Below, piece after piece: positions 47,785 through 56,212 of a stretch of 64,000 bases of DNA (positions within the stretch are counted from its first letter, which is position 1; the number at the start of each line of letters is the position of its first letter). The position numbers and the translations under genes were made by a program. The DNA is from DATAGF01 sp963835685 (lineage in GTDB: Bacteria > Actinomycetota > Thermoleophilia > Miltoncostaeales > Miltoncostaeaceae): assembly GCA_963835685.1 (NCBI GenBank), contig CAWIGI010000015.1, positions 1 to 64,000 on the forward strand, read 5' to 3'. The notes beneath the pieces were generated by a model. The model searched no databases. It was not told where the DNA came from and saw nothing but the letters and a program-made list of their open reading frames with translations.

Positions 47785-49871
47785 CGCACTGACCACTCCT
47801 CGACCAGGCCGGTCAGGTCGCGGTCGAGGAACCCCTGGCCGGAGTTGAGCGCGAGCGCGTCGGCCCCGGTGTCCCACGCGCGGCGGGCGGCGATCGGACG
47901 GCAGAGGTAGAGCTCGTCGGCCGCCCGCGTCACGGCCACGTAGAAGAGCCGCTCCTCCTCGTCGAGGTTGCCCTCGCTCACCGCCCAGCCCGACGGGAAG
48001 GAGCCGGCCTCGACCTGGAGGACGAAGACGACCGGCCACTCGAGGCCCTTCGCCTGGTGGACGCTCGAGAGCGTCACCCGGCGGGCGGGCCCGGAGACGT
48101 CCTCGTCGGCCTCCACCCGCTCGGCAAGCTGCAGGTCGCCCAGGAAGCGGTCGAGGCCGGGCGCCCGCGCGGCGATCTCCGCCAGGCGGGCGAGATCGCC
48201 CTCGCGGTCGCGCCAGTTCGGATAGGTGCGCTGGAGGTGGTCGCGGTACCAGTCCGAGCGGGCGATGCGCAGGACGATCTCCTCGGGGCGGGCGAGCCGC
48301 GCGACGTCGGCGACGGTCGCGGCGAACGTCGCCAGCCCGGCTGCCGACGGCCCCGACGGCCGGAGCCCGGCCGCGGCGGCGAGCGGGTCGGGCCGCCCGC
48401 CGATCTGCGCCCACACCCGCGCCGCGACGGCCTTGCCGACCCGGTCGAACAGCCGCAGCGCCCGGTGCCAGGCGAGCTCGTCGCGCGGGTTGTGGCGCAG
48501 GCGGCAGAACGCCAGGACGTCCTTCACGTGGGCGCTCTCGACGAACCGGGCGCCGGAGAACAGCTCGAACTCGACGCCGGCCTCGGCCAGGGCGAGCTGA
48601 AGCTCGACCGAGTGGTGGTGCGCCCGGTAGAGCACCGCGATCTGGCCGGGCGCCCGGCCGGCCGTGATGAGGTCCGCGATCATCTGGGTCACGAACGCGG
48701 CCTCGTCCTGGACGGAGGCGAGGTGGGCCACCACCGGCGGGGCCCCCGAGGCCGGCCGGTGGGCCCGCAGCCGCTTGCCGTAGGGGTTGCCGGCCGGGAG
48801 GGTCTCCTGGGCCAGCGCGACCACCTCGGGCGTGGAGCGGTAGTTGGTCTGGAGCGGGAACACCCGCGTGCCATCGCCGCGGGCGAAGCGGCTCACGACC
48901 TCCGGATCGGCGCCCCGCCACGCGTAGATCGACTGGTCGGGGTCGGCCACCGCGACCAGCTGCGAGCCCTCGGAGGCCAGGGCCTCGACGAGGCGGGCCT
49001 GGACCGGGTTGACGTCGTGGAGCTCGTCGACGAGGACCCAGCGGTGCATCTCGGCCAGGCGCCGGCGCACGCGCGGGTGCTCCTCCAGCAGCCGCGAGGC
49101 GAGGACCAGCAGGTCCGCGTAGTCGAGCGCCGCCATCGCCAGCTTGCGCTCGGCGTAGCCTTCGGCGATCGCCGTCAGGTCCTCCAGCCGGTCCCCCAGG
49201 CGCGGGTTGCGCTCGAGCACCACGGCCTCGAGGGAGCGCCCCGACTCGGCCGCGAGCGACGCGAAGCCGACGATCGCCGACGGCTTCGGCAGCGCGGGCC
49301 GAGTCTCGCGCCCCGCCAGCACCGCGTCCCGCGCCATCGCGGCGACCTCGGCCTGGTCCTCGCCGTCGAGGATCGTGAAGGTCGCGGGGATCCCCACGAG
49401 CGGCCCGTAGCGGTGCAGGAGACGGCGGCAGACGGAGTGGAAGGTGCCGGCGGTCACCCCGGCGAGGTCGGCACCCGTCAGGCGGGCGGCCCGGTCGACC
49501 ATCTGGCGCGCCGCGCGGCGGGTGAAGGTGACGAGCATGACCGCCTCCGGGGGCGTGCCGGTCTCCACCAGGTGGGCGAGCGTGGCGACGATCGTGCGCG
49601 TCTTGCCGGAGCCGGCCGACGCCAGGATCAGCGCCCGACCCCGCGCGCCCTCGACGGCCGCGAGCTGCTCCGGGTCGAGCATGGCGCGCAGGCGGTCCGA
49701 CACCGCTCCCCGCGCCGCCGGCGGACGCAGATGGTAGACCCTGCGAGCGGCGGGGTCGGAGGCGAGCGGATCACGTGGGGAGCGGGCGTCCCGCGCCGCC
49801 TTCTGGGCCTCGATGTGCGGCGCGGTGGGCGGCGCCGTCTGCCAGCGCGGGTAGCCGGGAGCGGAGGCCAT
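47781..49871 (-). CDS. UvrD/PcrA-like superfamily 1 DNA helicase
   Basis: A 696-residue helicase. Motif I LILASAGSGKTRTIVATLAH; Ia VTFTRRAARQM; II WVLVDELHDVNPVQARLVEA; III AVADPDQSIYAWRGADP; IV FPLQTNYRSTPEVV; V RVTLSSVHQAKGLEWPVVFV; VI EERLFYVAVTRAADELYL. All seven motifs are present and unbroken. Motif II has DELHD where most relatives have DEFQD. A Q-motif-like start (LDPEQLAAVE) precedes motif I. It differs from full-length UvrD in a shorter C-terminus. ATG 49871 is preferred to upstream options. The next gene downstream overlaps it. Confidence 0.9.
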   Translation of the reverse strand: MASAPGYPRWQTAPPTAPHIEAQKAARDARSPRDPLASDPAARRVYHLRPPAARGAVSDRLRAMLDPEQLAAVEGARGRALILASAGSGKTRTIVATLAHLVETGTPPEAVMLVTFTRRAARQMVDRAARLTGADLAGVTAGTFHSVCRRLLHRYGPLVGIPATFTILDGEDQAEVAAMARDAVLAGRETRPALPKPSAIVGFASLAAESGRSLEAVVLERNPRLGDRLEDLTAIAEGYAERKLAMAALDYADLLVLASRLLEEHPRVRRRLAEMHRWVLVDELHDVNPVQARLVEALASEGSQLVAVADPDQSIYAWRGADPEVVSRFARGDGTRVFPLQTNYRSTPEVVALAQETLPAGNPYGKRLRAHRPASGAPPVVAHLASVQDEAAFVTQMIADLITAGRAPGQIAVLYRAHHHSVELQLALAEAGVEFELFSGARFVESAHVKDVLAFCRLRHNPRDELAWHRALRLFDRVGKAVAARVWAQIGGRPDPLAAAAGLRPSGPSAAGLATFAATVADVARLARPEEIVLRIARSDWYRDHLQRTYPNWRDREGDLARLAEIAARAPGLDRFLGDLQLAERVEADEDVSGPARRVTLSSVHQAKGLEWPVVFVLQVEAGSFPSGWAVSEGNLDEEERLFYVAVTRAADELYLCRPIAARRAWDTGADALALNSGQGFLDRDLTGLVEEWSVR

Positions 49872-49947
49872 GGGCGCAGGACGGTACCGCCCGCACCGGA
49901 CGGCCCGATGTGCCGGGCGGCGGCGCGCTTCAGGCGCACTCGCGCCA

Positions 49948-49966
49948 CGCATGCGGATTGCATGCG
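49948..49966 (+). promoter_or_regulatory. Operator palindrome upstream of vapBC
   Basis: CGCATGC-GGATT-GCATGCG, perfect 7-base arms, with a further ATGCGG half-site at 49969-49974 and a TACGGT box at 49975-49980. The box lies 7 bases before ATG 49988, so vapB is probably leaderless. VapBC complexes usually bind such sites to repress themselves. Confidence 0.65.
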
Positions 49967-49987
49967 CCATGCGGTACGGTGTCCGAT

Positions 49988-50236
49988 ATGGGGGTGATCC
50001 AGGTACGTGGGGTCTCCGACGAGGCCCATCGCAGGCTGAAGGAACGCGCCGCCGAGGAGGGCCTCAGCCTCTCTGAATTCCTGCGGCAGGAGCTCGAGGA
50101 AATCGCCCGCGGGATGACGTTGAGCGAGTGGAACGCGTGGGTCGACTCGCGTGAGCCGGTGACCGGCGTCTCCGGCGCCGAGCTGGTTCGCGAGGCGCGC
50201 GAGGAGCGCGAGCGGGAGCTTGACGACCGTCATTGA
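49988..50236 (+). CDS. vapB: VapB/FitA-type antitoxin
   Basis: An 82-residue ribbon-helix-helix antitoxin: GVIQVRGVSDEAHRRLKERA then AEEGLSLSEFLRQELEEIAR form the DNA-binding domain, and the C-terminal tail (SGAELVREAREERERELDD) would wrap the toxin. It overlaps the toxin gene by 17 bases. The palindrome just upstream supports autoregulation. Confidence 0.88.
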   Translation: MGVIQVRGVSDEAHRRLKERAAEEGLSLSEFLRQELEEIARGMTLSEWNAWVDSREPVTGVSGAELVREAREERERELDDRH

Positions 50237-50621
50237 CGCGTCCGTGCTCGTCGACCTGCTCATCGGCTCGCTCGCGCCGGTCGCGGGCGTCGACCGGCGT
50301 CTTGGGCCCGAGACCCGGAGGACGACGCTCGACGTCGCCGACCTGGAGGTGATGTCCTCGCTCCGGCGTGGCGTGCTGCAAGGACGACTCGAGGCGTCGC
50401 GGGCGGATGCCGCCGTCACCGCGCTCTCCAGGCTCGGGCTTCGCCGCGAGCGGGCGAGCCTGCTTCGGGAGCGCATATGGCAACTGCGCGCGACCCATTC
50501 GCCGTACGACGCGGCCTACGTCGCGCTCGCCGAGCGGCTGCGCGCGCCGCTCCTCACCACGGACCGGCGGCTCGCTCGCAGCCACGGCCACGCGGCCGAG
50601 ATCATCGACCTGTCGGCGTGA
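50220..50621 (+). CDS. vapC: VapC-type PIN-domain toxin ribonuclease
   Basis: A 133-residue PIN ribonuclease: acidic residues in VIDASVLVDLL, DVADLEVMSSLRRGV, SPYDAAYVALAERL and LLTTDRRLAR form the usual metal site. Its RNA target is unknown. The TTG start at 50220 is the only one giving a complete first strand and overlaps vapB by 17 bases, so translation is coupled. Convergent with the Nudix gene. Confidence 0.9.
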   Translation: MTTVIDASVLVDLLIGSLAPVAGVDRRLGPETRRTTLDVADLEVMSSLRRGVLQGRLEASRADAAVTALSRLGLRRERASLLRERIWQLRATHSPYDAAYVALAERLRAPLLTTDRRLARSHGHAAEIIDLSA

Positions 50622-50642
50622 CTCGGCCCCTCGAACGCAGCG

Positions 50643-51185
50643 TCAGGCGGAGCCGGGAGAGGGGCGTTTGAGAGTCCCCGCGGCCAGCTCGCGCTCCAGG
50701 CGCAGCAGGCCGATCAGCGTCTTGGCGTCCCGGGCCTCGTCGATTGCGGCGGCGAGGTCGGCCAGGGGCCACTCGACCACCTCGATGGCCTCGTCCTCGT
50801 CGGCGGAGGCCGCTGGCGCCGGTGTCAGCCCGGTGGCGAGGAAGCAGTGGATGAACTCGGTGAGGATCGCCGGAGCGGTGTAGAAGCCGCCGAGGTCGCG
50901 CCAGGTCGCGGCGGCGCGGCCCACCTCCTCGGCGAGCTCGCGGCGGGCGCAGGCGAGCGGGTCCTCCCCGCGGTCGAGCTTGCCCGCCGGGAGCTCCAGC
51001 GTGTACTCCTCGACCGCCTCGCGCGGCTGGCGCACCAGCAGCACGCGGTCGTCCTCGACCGGGACGATCACGACGGCCCCGGGGTGGTCGATGACCTCCC
51101 GGCTGACCACCGTCCCGTCCGGGCGGCGATAGTCGGAGCGTCGGAGGTTGACGATGGTGCCCTCGTAGATCTGGGTCGTCGCGAT
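50643..51185 (-). CDS. Nudix hydrolase, ADP-ribose pyrophosphatase type (start unclear)
   Basis: About 180 residues. QIYEGTIVNLRRSDYRRPDG and VVSREVIDHPGAVVIVPVED start the fold; the Nudix box is GKLDRGEDPLACARRELAEEVG with all Glu ligands, and GFYTAPAILTEFIHCFLATG lies in the typical loop of ADP-ribose pyrophosphatases. No ATG, GTG or TTG is in frame near the expected N-terminus; only ATC (51185) or CTG (51197). The repeat immediately upstream supplies an ATG in the wrong frame. An indel or a non-standard start are both possible. Confidence 0.85.
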   Translation of the reverse strand: MATTQIYEGTIVNLRRSDYRRPDGTVVSREVIDHPGAVVIVPVEDDRVLLVRQPREAVEEYTLELPAGKLDRGEDPLACARRELAEEVGRAAATWRDLGGFYTAPAILTEFIHCFLATGLTPAPAASADEDEAIEVVEWPLADLAAAIDEARDAKTLIGLLRLERELAAGTLKRPSPGSA

Positions 51186-51200
51186 GGGCGGCCCCAGCCC

Positions 51201-51330
51201 GAGGGGCGGCGGACCATACGCCCCTCTCCCGGCTCCGCCTGACGGCGGGGCGCGCCGTCCGAGGGGCGGCGGACCATACGCCCCTCTCCCGGCTCCGCCT
51301 GACGGCGGGGCGCGCCGTCCGAGGGGCTGA
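51201..51330. repeat. REP-like hairpin repeat family 1, tandem copies
   Basis: Two identical 60-base units, 51201-51260 and 51261-51320, then the first ten bases of a third. The last 56 bases (51275-51330) are identical to 14509-14564. Each unit has outer arms CCCCTC/GAGGGG and inner arms GACGGC/GCCGTC. The array fills the gap between the M20 peptidase stop and the Nudix gene, and on the minus strand each unit carries GAGAGGGG followed by ATG. Confidence 0.88.
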
Positions 51331-51331
51331 A

Positions 51332-52468
51332 TCACGCCTGGCGGGCGGCGTCGATCAGCCCGAGGGTGACGTCGAACATCGCCTCGAGGCTCTCCGGGGC
51401 GATCCGCTCGTCGGGCGTGTGGATGTCGATCAGCCCGTTGGCGAGGTTCACCGCCGGCAGGCCGTTGGGGATCAGCGCGTTCACGTCCGACCCGCCGCCG
51501 CTCGCGACCAGCAGCGGGCGATGCCCCAGGGAGGTCAGGACCTCCACCGCCATCCGCACCTGGGGATCGTCCTCTGCCAGGCGGTAGGAGGTGAAGTCCT
51601 TCTCGACCCGCGTCTCGAGGTTGACCTCGTGCTCGCTCGCGGCCCAGGTGAGGGCGTCGAGCATGGCCGTCAGCTGCACGGCCAGGGCGCGCTCGTCGCG
51701 GCTGCGCGTCTCGGCGGTGACCTCGCAGCGCTCGGCGACGACGTTGGTCGCCGTGCCGCCCTCGATCGTGCCGATGTTGGCCGTGGTCTCCGAATCGATC
51801 CGGCCCAGCGGCATCCTGCCGATCGCGCGCGCGGCGGCGTCGATGGCGCTGCGGCCCGCCTCGGGCGCGATGCCCGCGTGGGCGGCGCGGCCGATGAAGG
51901 TCGCGACGATCTTGTGCAGCGCGGGCGCCGAGGCGACGATGCTGCCGACCGGCCCGGTGTGGTCGTAGACGAAGCCGAGCCGCCCGTGCAGCGCCGAGGG
52001 GTCGAACGCCGCCGCGCCTCGCAGGCCGATCTCCTCGCACGGGGTGAAGAGGAGCTCGACGCCCGCGTGCGGCAGGCCCTCGTCGCGGACCCGTCGCATC
52101 GCCTCGATCATCACCGCCACGGCGCACTTGTCGTCGCCGCCGAGGATCGCGGCGTGCCGGTTGGTCAGGTGGCCGTCGACGAGCTCGACCTCGATCGGGC
52201 CGCTCACCGGGACCGTGTCGAGGTGGGCGCACAGGACGATGGGCGTCCCGCCGGGCGCGGTCGCCGGGAACCGCCCGACGATGTTGCCGCAGCCGGCGCC
52301 GATCCGCGCCGCGGCGTCGTCCTCGGTGACCTCCGCGCCCAGCGCGTCGAGCTCGGCGCGCACGACCTGGGCGACCCGACCCTCCTGCCGCGACGGCGAG
52401 GGGATCTCGCACAGCCGCACCATCAGCCGGGCCGCCGGATGGAGGCCGGCGAGCTCCTCCGGGCTCAC
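51332..52468 (-). CDS. M20-family (peptidase T-like) metallopeptidase
   Basis: A 378-residue metallopeptidase of the M20 clan. VLCAHLDTVPVSG (His-Asp of the metal site), AILGGDDKCAVAVMIEAM (bridging Asp), LLFTPCEEIGLRGAAAF (Glu-Glu) and a lid domain with FIGRAAHAGIAPEAGRSAID. The C-terminus NGLIDIHTPDERIAPESLEA carries the last His. The GGDDKC and CEEIGLRGA elements resemble PepT-like tripeptidases. GTG 52468 overlaps the pyrG stop (GTGA). Its own stop abuts the hairpin repeat. Confidence 0.9.
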   Translation of the reverse strand: MSPEELAGLHPAARLMVRLCEIPSPSRQEGRVAQVVRAELDALGAEVTEDDAAARIGAGCGNIVGRFPATAPGGTPIVLCAHLDTVPVSGPIEVELVDGHLTNRHAAILGGDDKCAVAVMIEAMRRVRDEGLPHAGVELLFTPCEEIGLRGAAAFDPSALHGRLGFVYDHTGPVGSIVASAPALHKIVATFIGRAAHAGIAPEAGRSAIDAAARAIGRMPLGRIDSETTANIGTIEGGTATNVVAERCEVTAETRSRDERALAVQLTAMLDALTWAASEHEVNLETRVEKDFTSYRLAEDDPQVRMAVEVLTSLGHRPLLVASGGGSDVNALIPNGLPAVNLANGLIDIHTPDERIAPESLEAMFDVTLGLIDAARQA

Positions 52469-54102
52469 CCGCCCAGGCGCGCGGGCTCGCGCTCCGGCGC
52501 CACCTCGCGCGCGCGTGACAGCTCCGCGGCGGCGCCCACGAACTCGCGGAAGAGCGGCTGGGGTCGGGTCGGGCGGCTCTTGAACTCGGGGTGGAACTGG
52601 GAGGCGCAGAACCACGGATGGCCCGGCAGCTCGATGACCTCGACGAGGCGCCCGTTCGGCGAGTGCCCGCTGACCACGAGGCCGGCGGCCTCCATCTGCT
52701 CGCGCATCGCCGGGTTGACCTCGTAGCGGTGGCGGTGGCGCTCGTAGATGACCGCCTGGTCGTCGTAGGCGGCGCGCGTGCGCGTGCCCTCCGCCAGGTG
52801 GACCGGGTCCGCGCCCAGCCGCATCGTCCCGCCGCGCTCCTCGATCGCGCGCTGCTCGGGCAGCAGGTCGATGACCGGGTAGGGCGTCTCGGGGTCGAAC
52901 TCGCTCGAGTTGGCCCCGTCCATGCCGCAGACGTGACGGGCGAATTCGACAACCGCGATCTGCATGCCCAGGCAGATCCCGAGATACGGGATCCCGCGCT
53001 CGCGGGCGTGGCGGGCAGCCGCGATCTTGCCCTCGATGCCGCGCCCGCCGAAGCCGCCCGGCACGAGCACGCCGTCGGCGCGATCGAGCGCGGCGGCCAG
53101 ATCGCGGTCCTCGGCGTCGACCCACTCGATCTGCAGCTCGACCCCGTGGTGGATGGCCGCGTGCTTGAGCGCCTCGGCCACGGACAGGTAGGCGTCGTGG
53201 AGCTGCACGTACTTGCCGACCAGGGCGATGCGCACCGCGCCCTCGCAGGCCCCGATCCGCTCCACCAGACGGCGCCAGTCGGTGAGGTCGGGCGCCGGCG
53301 TCCGCAGGCCCAGCCGGTCGCACACGACACGCGCGAACCCCTCGGCCTCCAGGTTGAGCGGCACCTCGTAGATCTCGCCGGCGTTGACGGCCGAGATCAC
53401 CGCCTCGGCCGGGATGCCGCCGTAGAGCGCGATCTTCTGGCGGATGTCGTCCGTCAGCGGGCGGTTCGACCGCAGCACGAGGACGTCGGGCTCGATGCCG
53501 ATGCGCCGCAGCTCGTTGACCGAGTGCTGGGTGGTCTTGGTCTTCAGCTCACCCACCGAGTCGAGGTAGGGCACGAGCGTCACGTGCACGAAGCAGACGT
53601 GCTGGCGGCCGACGTCGTTCCGGAGCTGGCGGATCGCCTCGAGGAACGGCAGCGACTCGATGTCGCCGACCGTCCCGCCGATCTCGACCACGACGACCTG
53701 CGCGTTCGAGCTCCCCGCCGCCTGGCGGATGCGGCCCTTGATCTCGTCGGTGACGTGCGGGATCACCTGGACGGTGGCGCCGAGGAAGTCGCCGCGTCGC
53801 TCCTTCTTGATGACGGCGTCGTAGACCGCGCCGGTCGTCACGTTGGAGATCCGCGAGAGGTTCTCGTCGGTGAAGCGCTCGTAGTGCCCGAGGTCGAGGT
53901 CGGTCTCGGCCCCGTCCTCGGTGACGTAGACCTCGCCGTGCTGGAACGGGCTCATGGTGCCCGGGTCCACGTTGAGGTAGGGGTCGCACTTCTGAAGGGA
54001 CACCGCGAGCCCGCGCGCCTTGAGGAGGGTGCCCAGCGATGCCGCGGAGATGCCCTTCCCGAGGCCGGAGACGACGCCTCCGGTCACGAAGACGTACTTC
54101 AC
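52465..54102 (-). CDS. pyrG: CTP synthase
   Basis: An intact 545-residue enzyme making CTP from UTP, ATP and glutamine. The synthetase half has KYVFVTGGVVSGLGKGISAA and KCDPYLNVDPGTMSPFQHGE; the glutaminase half has GVLVPGGFGGRGIEGKIAAA, the nucleophile in GIPYLGICLGMQIAV and the His-Glu pair in FHPEFKSRPT. GTG 54102 is the universal start for this sequence. It heads a unit with the M20 peptidase. Confidence 0.97.
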   Translation of the reverse strand: MKYVFVTGGVVSGLGKGISAASLGTLLKARGLAVSLQKCDPYLNVDPGTMSPFQHGEVYVTEDGAETDLDLGHYERFTDENLSRISNVTTGAVYDAVIKKERRGDFLGATVQVIPHVTDEIKGRIRQAAGSSNAQVVVVEIGGTVGDIESLPFLEAIRQLRNDVGRQHVCFVHVTLVPYLDSVGELKTKTTQHSVNELRRIGIEPDVLVLRSNRPLTDDIRQKIALYGGIPAEAVISAVNAGEIYEVPLNLEAEGFARVVCDRLGLRTPAPDLTDWRRLVERIGACEGAVRIALVGKYVQLHDAYLSVAEALKHAAIHHGVELQIEWVDAEDRDLAAALDRADGVLVPGGFGGRGIEGKIAAARHARERGIPYLGICLGMQIAVVEFARHVCGMDGANSSEFDPETPYPVIDLLPEQRAIEERGGTMRLGADPVHLAEGTRTRAAYDDQAVIYERHRHRYEVNPAMREQMEAAGLVVSGHSPNGRLVEVIELPGHPWFCASQFHPEFKSRPTRPQPLFREFVGAAAELSRAREVAPEREPARLGG

Positions 54103-54178
54103 CGGCGTCTCTCCCACGTACCCTCCCTCGCCCGACGACCCCACCAGGATAGCGCCGGTCTCGGCTGCCCTGAGGTTC

Positions 54179-55159
54179 TCAGAGGAGGGTGCCGCCCACC
54201 GCCTCGACCGTCGCCGACGCCTCGTCGACCCGGGCCAGGGTCTCCTCGTCGAGACGCACCTCGGCGGCGGCGAGGTTCTCGTCGATGTGGGCCGGCGTGC
54301 GGCTGCCGGGGATCGGCACGGCGCGAGGGTCGCGCGCGAGCAGCCAGGCGAGCGCGAGCTGCGCCGGGGTGACCCCGGCGTCGCGCGCGATGCGGCGCAG
54401 CGGGGCGAAGCGGTCGCGGTTCCGGGCGAGGTTGTCCCCCTGGAAGCGCGGCGCGTTGCGACGGAAGTCGTCGTGGGCCAGGGCCACATCGCCCGCCAGG
54501 AAGCCGTTGCCCAGCGGCCCCCACGCGACGAGGCCGGCGCCCAGGCCGCGGGCGAGCGGCAGCAGGTCGCGCTCGACCGTGCGGCTCCAGAGCGACCACT
54601 CGGCCTGGACGGCGGCGATGGGGTGCACCCGCGCCGCGCGCGCAAGGTCGTCGGCGGTGACGTTCGAGAGGCCGACGTGGCGCACCAGGCCCTCCCCCAC
54701 CAGCTCGGCGACCGCCGCGACCGTCTCCTCGATCGGCACCAGGGGGTCGGGGAAGTGCGGGTAGTAGAGGTCGACGTGGTCGGTGCCGAGGCGCCGCAGG
54801 CTCGCCTCGAGATAGCGGCGGACGTTGCCCGGCTCCGCGTTCACGGCGAGCTCCCCGAAGCCGTACCCGACCGGGAAGCGGTGCCCCTCGACCCCGTCGG
54901 GCAGATTGAGCCCGAACTTCGTGGCGATGACGACGTCGTCGCGCCGCCCGGCGACCGCCCGCCCCACGAGCTCCTCGTTGCCGCCCCCGCCGTAGCCGTC
55001 GGCGGTGTCGATGAAGGTCGCGCCCGCGCGGATCGCGTGGTCGAGCGCCGCCAGGCCGCGCTCCTCGTCAACCTCGCCGTACATCCCCGGCGACAGCACC
55101 ATCGCGCCGAACCCGACCGCGGGCACCGTCAGCCCGTCCCCCAGCGTCCTCGTCCGCAT
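54179..55159 (-). CDS. Aldo/keto reductase
   Basis: A 326-residue NADPH-dependent oxidoreductase with the TIM-barrel signatures: VGFGAMVLSPGMYGEVDEER, TFIDTADGYGGGGNEELVGR (Asp-Tyr active site), ATKFG (Lys), DHVDLYYPHFPDPLVPIEET (His), GLSNVTADDLARAAR and the coenzyme pocket AVPIPGSRTPAHIDENLAAA. Substrate unknown. AGGGAG precedes ATG 55159. The divergent LysR gene 84 bases away and the palindrome over that gene's start suggest control by that regulator. Confidence 0.92.
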   Translation of the reverse strand: MRTRTLGDGLTVPAVGFGAMVLSPGMYGEVDEERGLAALDHAIRAGATFIDTADGYGGGGNEELVGRAVAGRRDDVVIATKFGLNLPDGVEGHRFPVGYGFGELAVNAEPGNVRRYLEASLRRLGTDHVDLYYPHFPDPLVPIEETVAAVAELVGEGLVRHVGLSNVTADDLARAARVHPIAAVQAEWSLWSRTVERDLLPLARGLGAGLVAWGPLGNGFLAGDVALAHDDFRRNAPRFQGDNLARNRDRFAPLRRIARDAGVTPAQLALAWLLARDPRAVPIPGSRTPAHIDENLAAAEVRLDEETLARVDEASATVEAVGGTLL

Positions 55160-55229
55160 CGCGTCTCCCTCGTCGGTCGTCCACACCCCATCGTGGAGAC
55201 GGCGGCGGGGGCCGTCCAAGACCCGCTCG

Positions 55230-55246
55230 CATAACGTGCCGTTATG
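55230..55246. promoter_or_regulatory. Palindrome overlapping the lysR-type start codon
   Basis: CATAACG-TGC-CGTTATG, perfect 7-base arms; the final ATG is the start codon of the LysR gene at 55244. It contains an AT...AT spacing compatible with LysR-type T-N11-A sites. Binding here would block translation initiation and the promoter region. Confidence 0.65.
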
Positions 55247-56144
55247 GATCCGCACGTCCGCGACCTGCGGTACTTCCTGGCCGTCGCCGAGGAGCTGAGC
55301 GTCACTCGCGCGGCCGAGCGCGTCTACGTGTCGCAGCCTGCCCTGAGCAAGCGGATCCGGCGGCTGGAGCGCGACCTCGGCGCCGAGCTGCTGCGCCGCG
55401 GGCACCGATCGGTGACCCTGACCGCGGCCGGCGAGGCCCTGCGCCCCCGCGCCCAGGCGATCGTTCAACGCCTGGGACGCCGCCCTGCTGGAGCTGCGGG
55501 CGGCCGCCGGCGCCGAGGCCGGCGTGCTTGTGGTCGGGCTCCACACCGCCGTGGGCCGTGGCCTCTACGCCCGCGCCGCCCCCGCGCTGGCCGAGCGCCA
55601 TCCCGGGGTGCGGGTGTCGCTGCGCGCGGTGGGCTGGGAGGACCCGACGGCGGGCCTGGCCGACGGCACCACCGACCTCGCCCTCGTGTGGCTGCCGCTG
55701 CCGGCCGACGCCGGGCTCGAGGTCCGCGTCCTCGTCGCCGAGCCCCGCGTGGTCGCCCTGCCCGCGGGCCACCGGCTGGCCGGCGCGGGCCGGGTGCGGA
55801 TGGACGACCTCCTCGACGAGCCGTTCATCGCCCTCCCCGCCGAGGCCGGCCCGCTGCGCGACTTCTGGCTCGGCGCCGGCGAGCGGGGCGGGCGGGAGCC
55901 GGTGGTCGCCGCCGTCGCCACGGGGCCGGACGAGACCTTCGAGATGATCGACGCGGGGATCGGCGTCGCGCTCGTCTCGCTCGGCAACGCCGACCTCTAC
56001 CGGCGTGAGGGCGTCGTGGCCCGCCCGGTCGACGGCCTCGCCCCGTGCGAGCTCGCCGTCGCGTGGCGCGGCGGGGAGGGCCGAGCGGCCGTCCTCGACA
56101 TGGTCGGCTGCCTGGCCGCGGCGGCGGATGCCGGAGCCGAGTGA
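55244..56144 (+). CDS. LysR-family transcriptional regulator (one frameshift)
   Basis: About 300 residues. The HTH is DPHVRDLRYFLAVAEELSVT, RAAERVYVSQPALSKRIRRL. The effector domain reads VLVVGLHTAVGRGLYARAAP, WEDPTAGLADGTTDLALVWL and DETFEMIDAGIGVALVSLGN, a normal periplasmic-binding-like fold. One extra base near 55467 breaks the frame: removing it gives IVNAWDAALLELRAAAG. It is divergent from the aldo/keto reductase, the probable target, and its start lies inside a palindrome. Confidence 0.9.
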
Positions 56145-56212
56145 ACCTTTCGGCGGTCGCGGCGCGAACAGGGAGGTGGAAGCAGCACCGCACCCACCTC
56201 GAGGAGGACCCC

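Noticed and set aside
51201..51330. 60-bp tandem units considered as CRISPR or an IS end
   Set aside because: There are no unique spacers between units, no cas genes, and no transposase or terminal repeats with target duplication.
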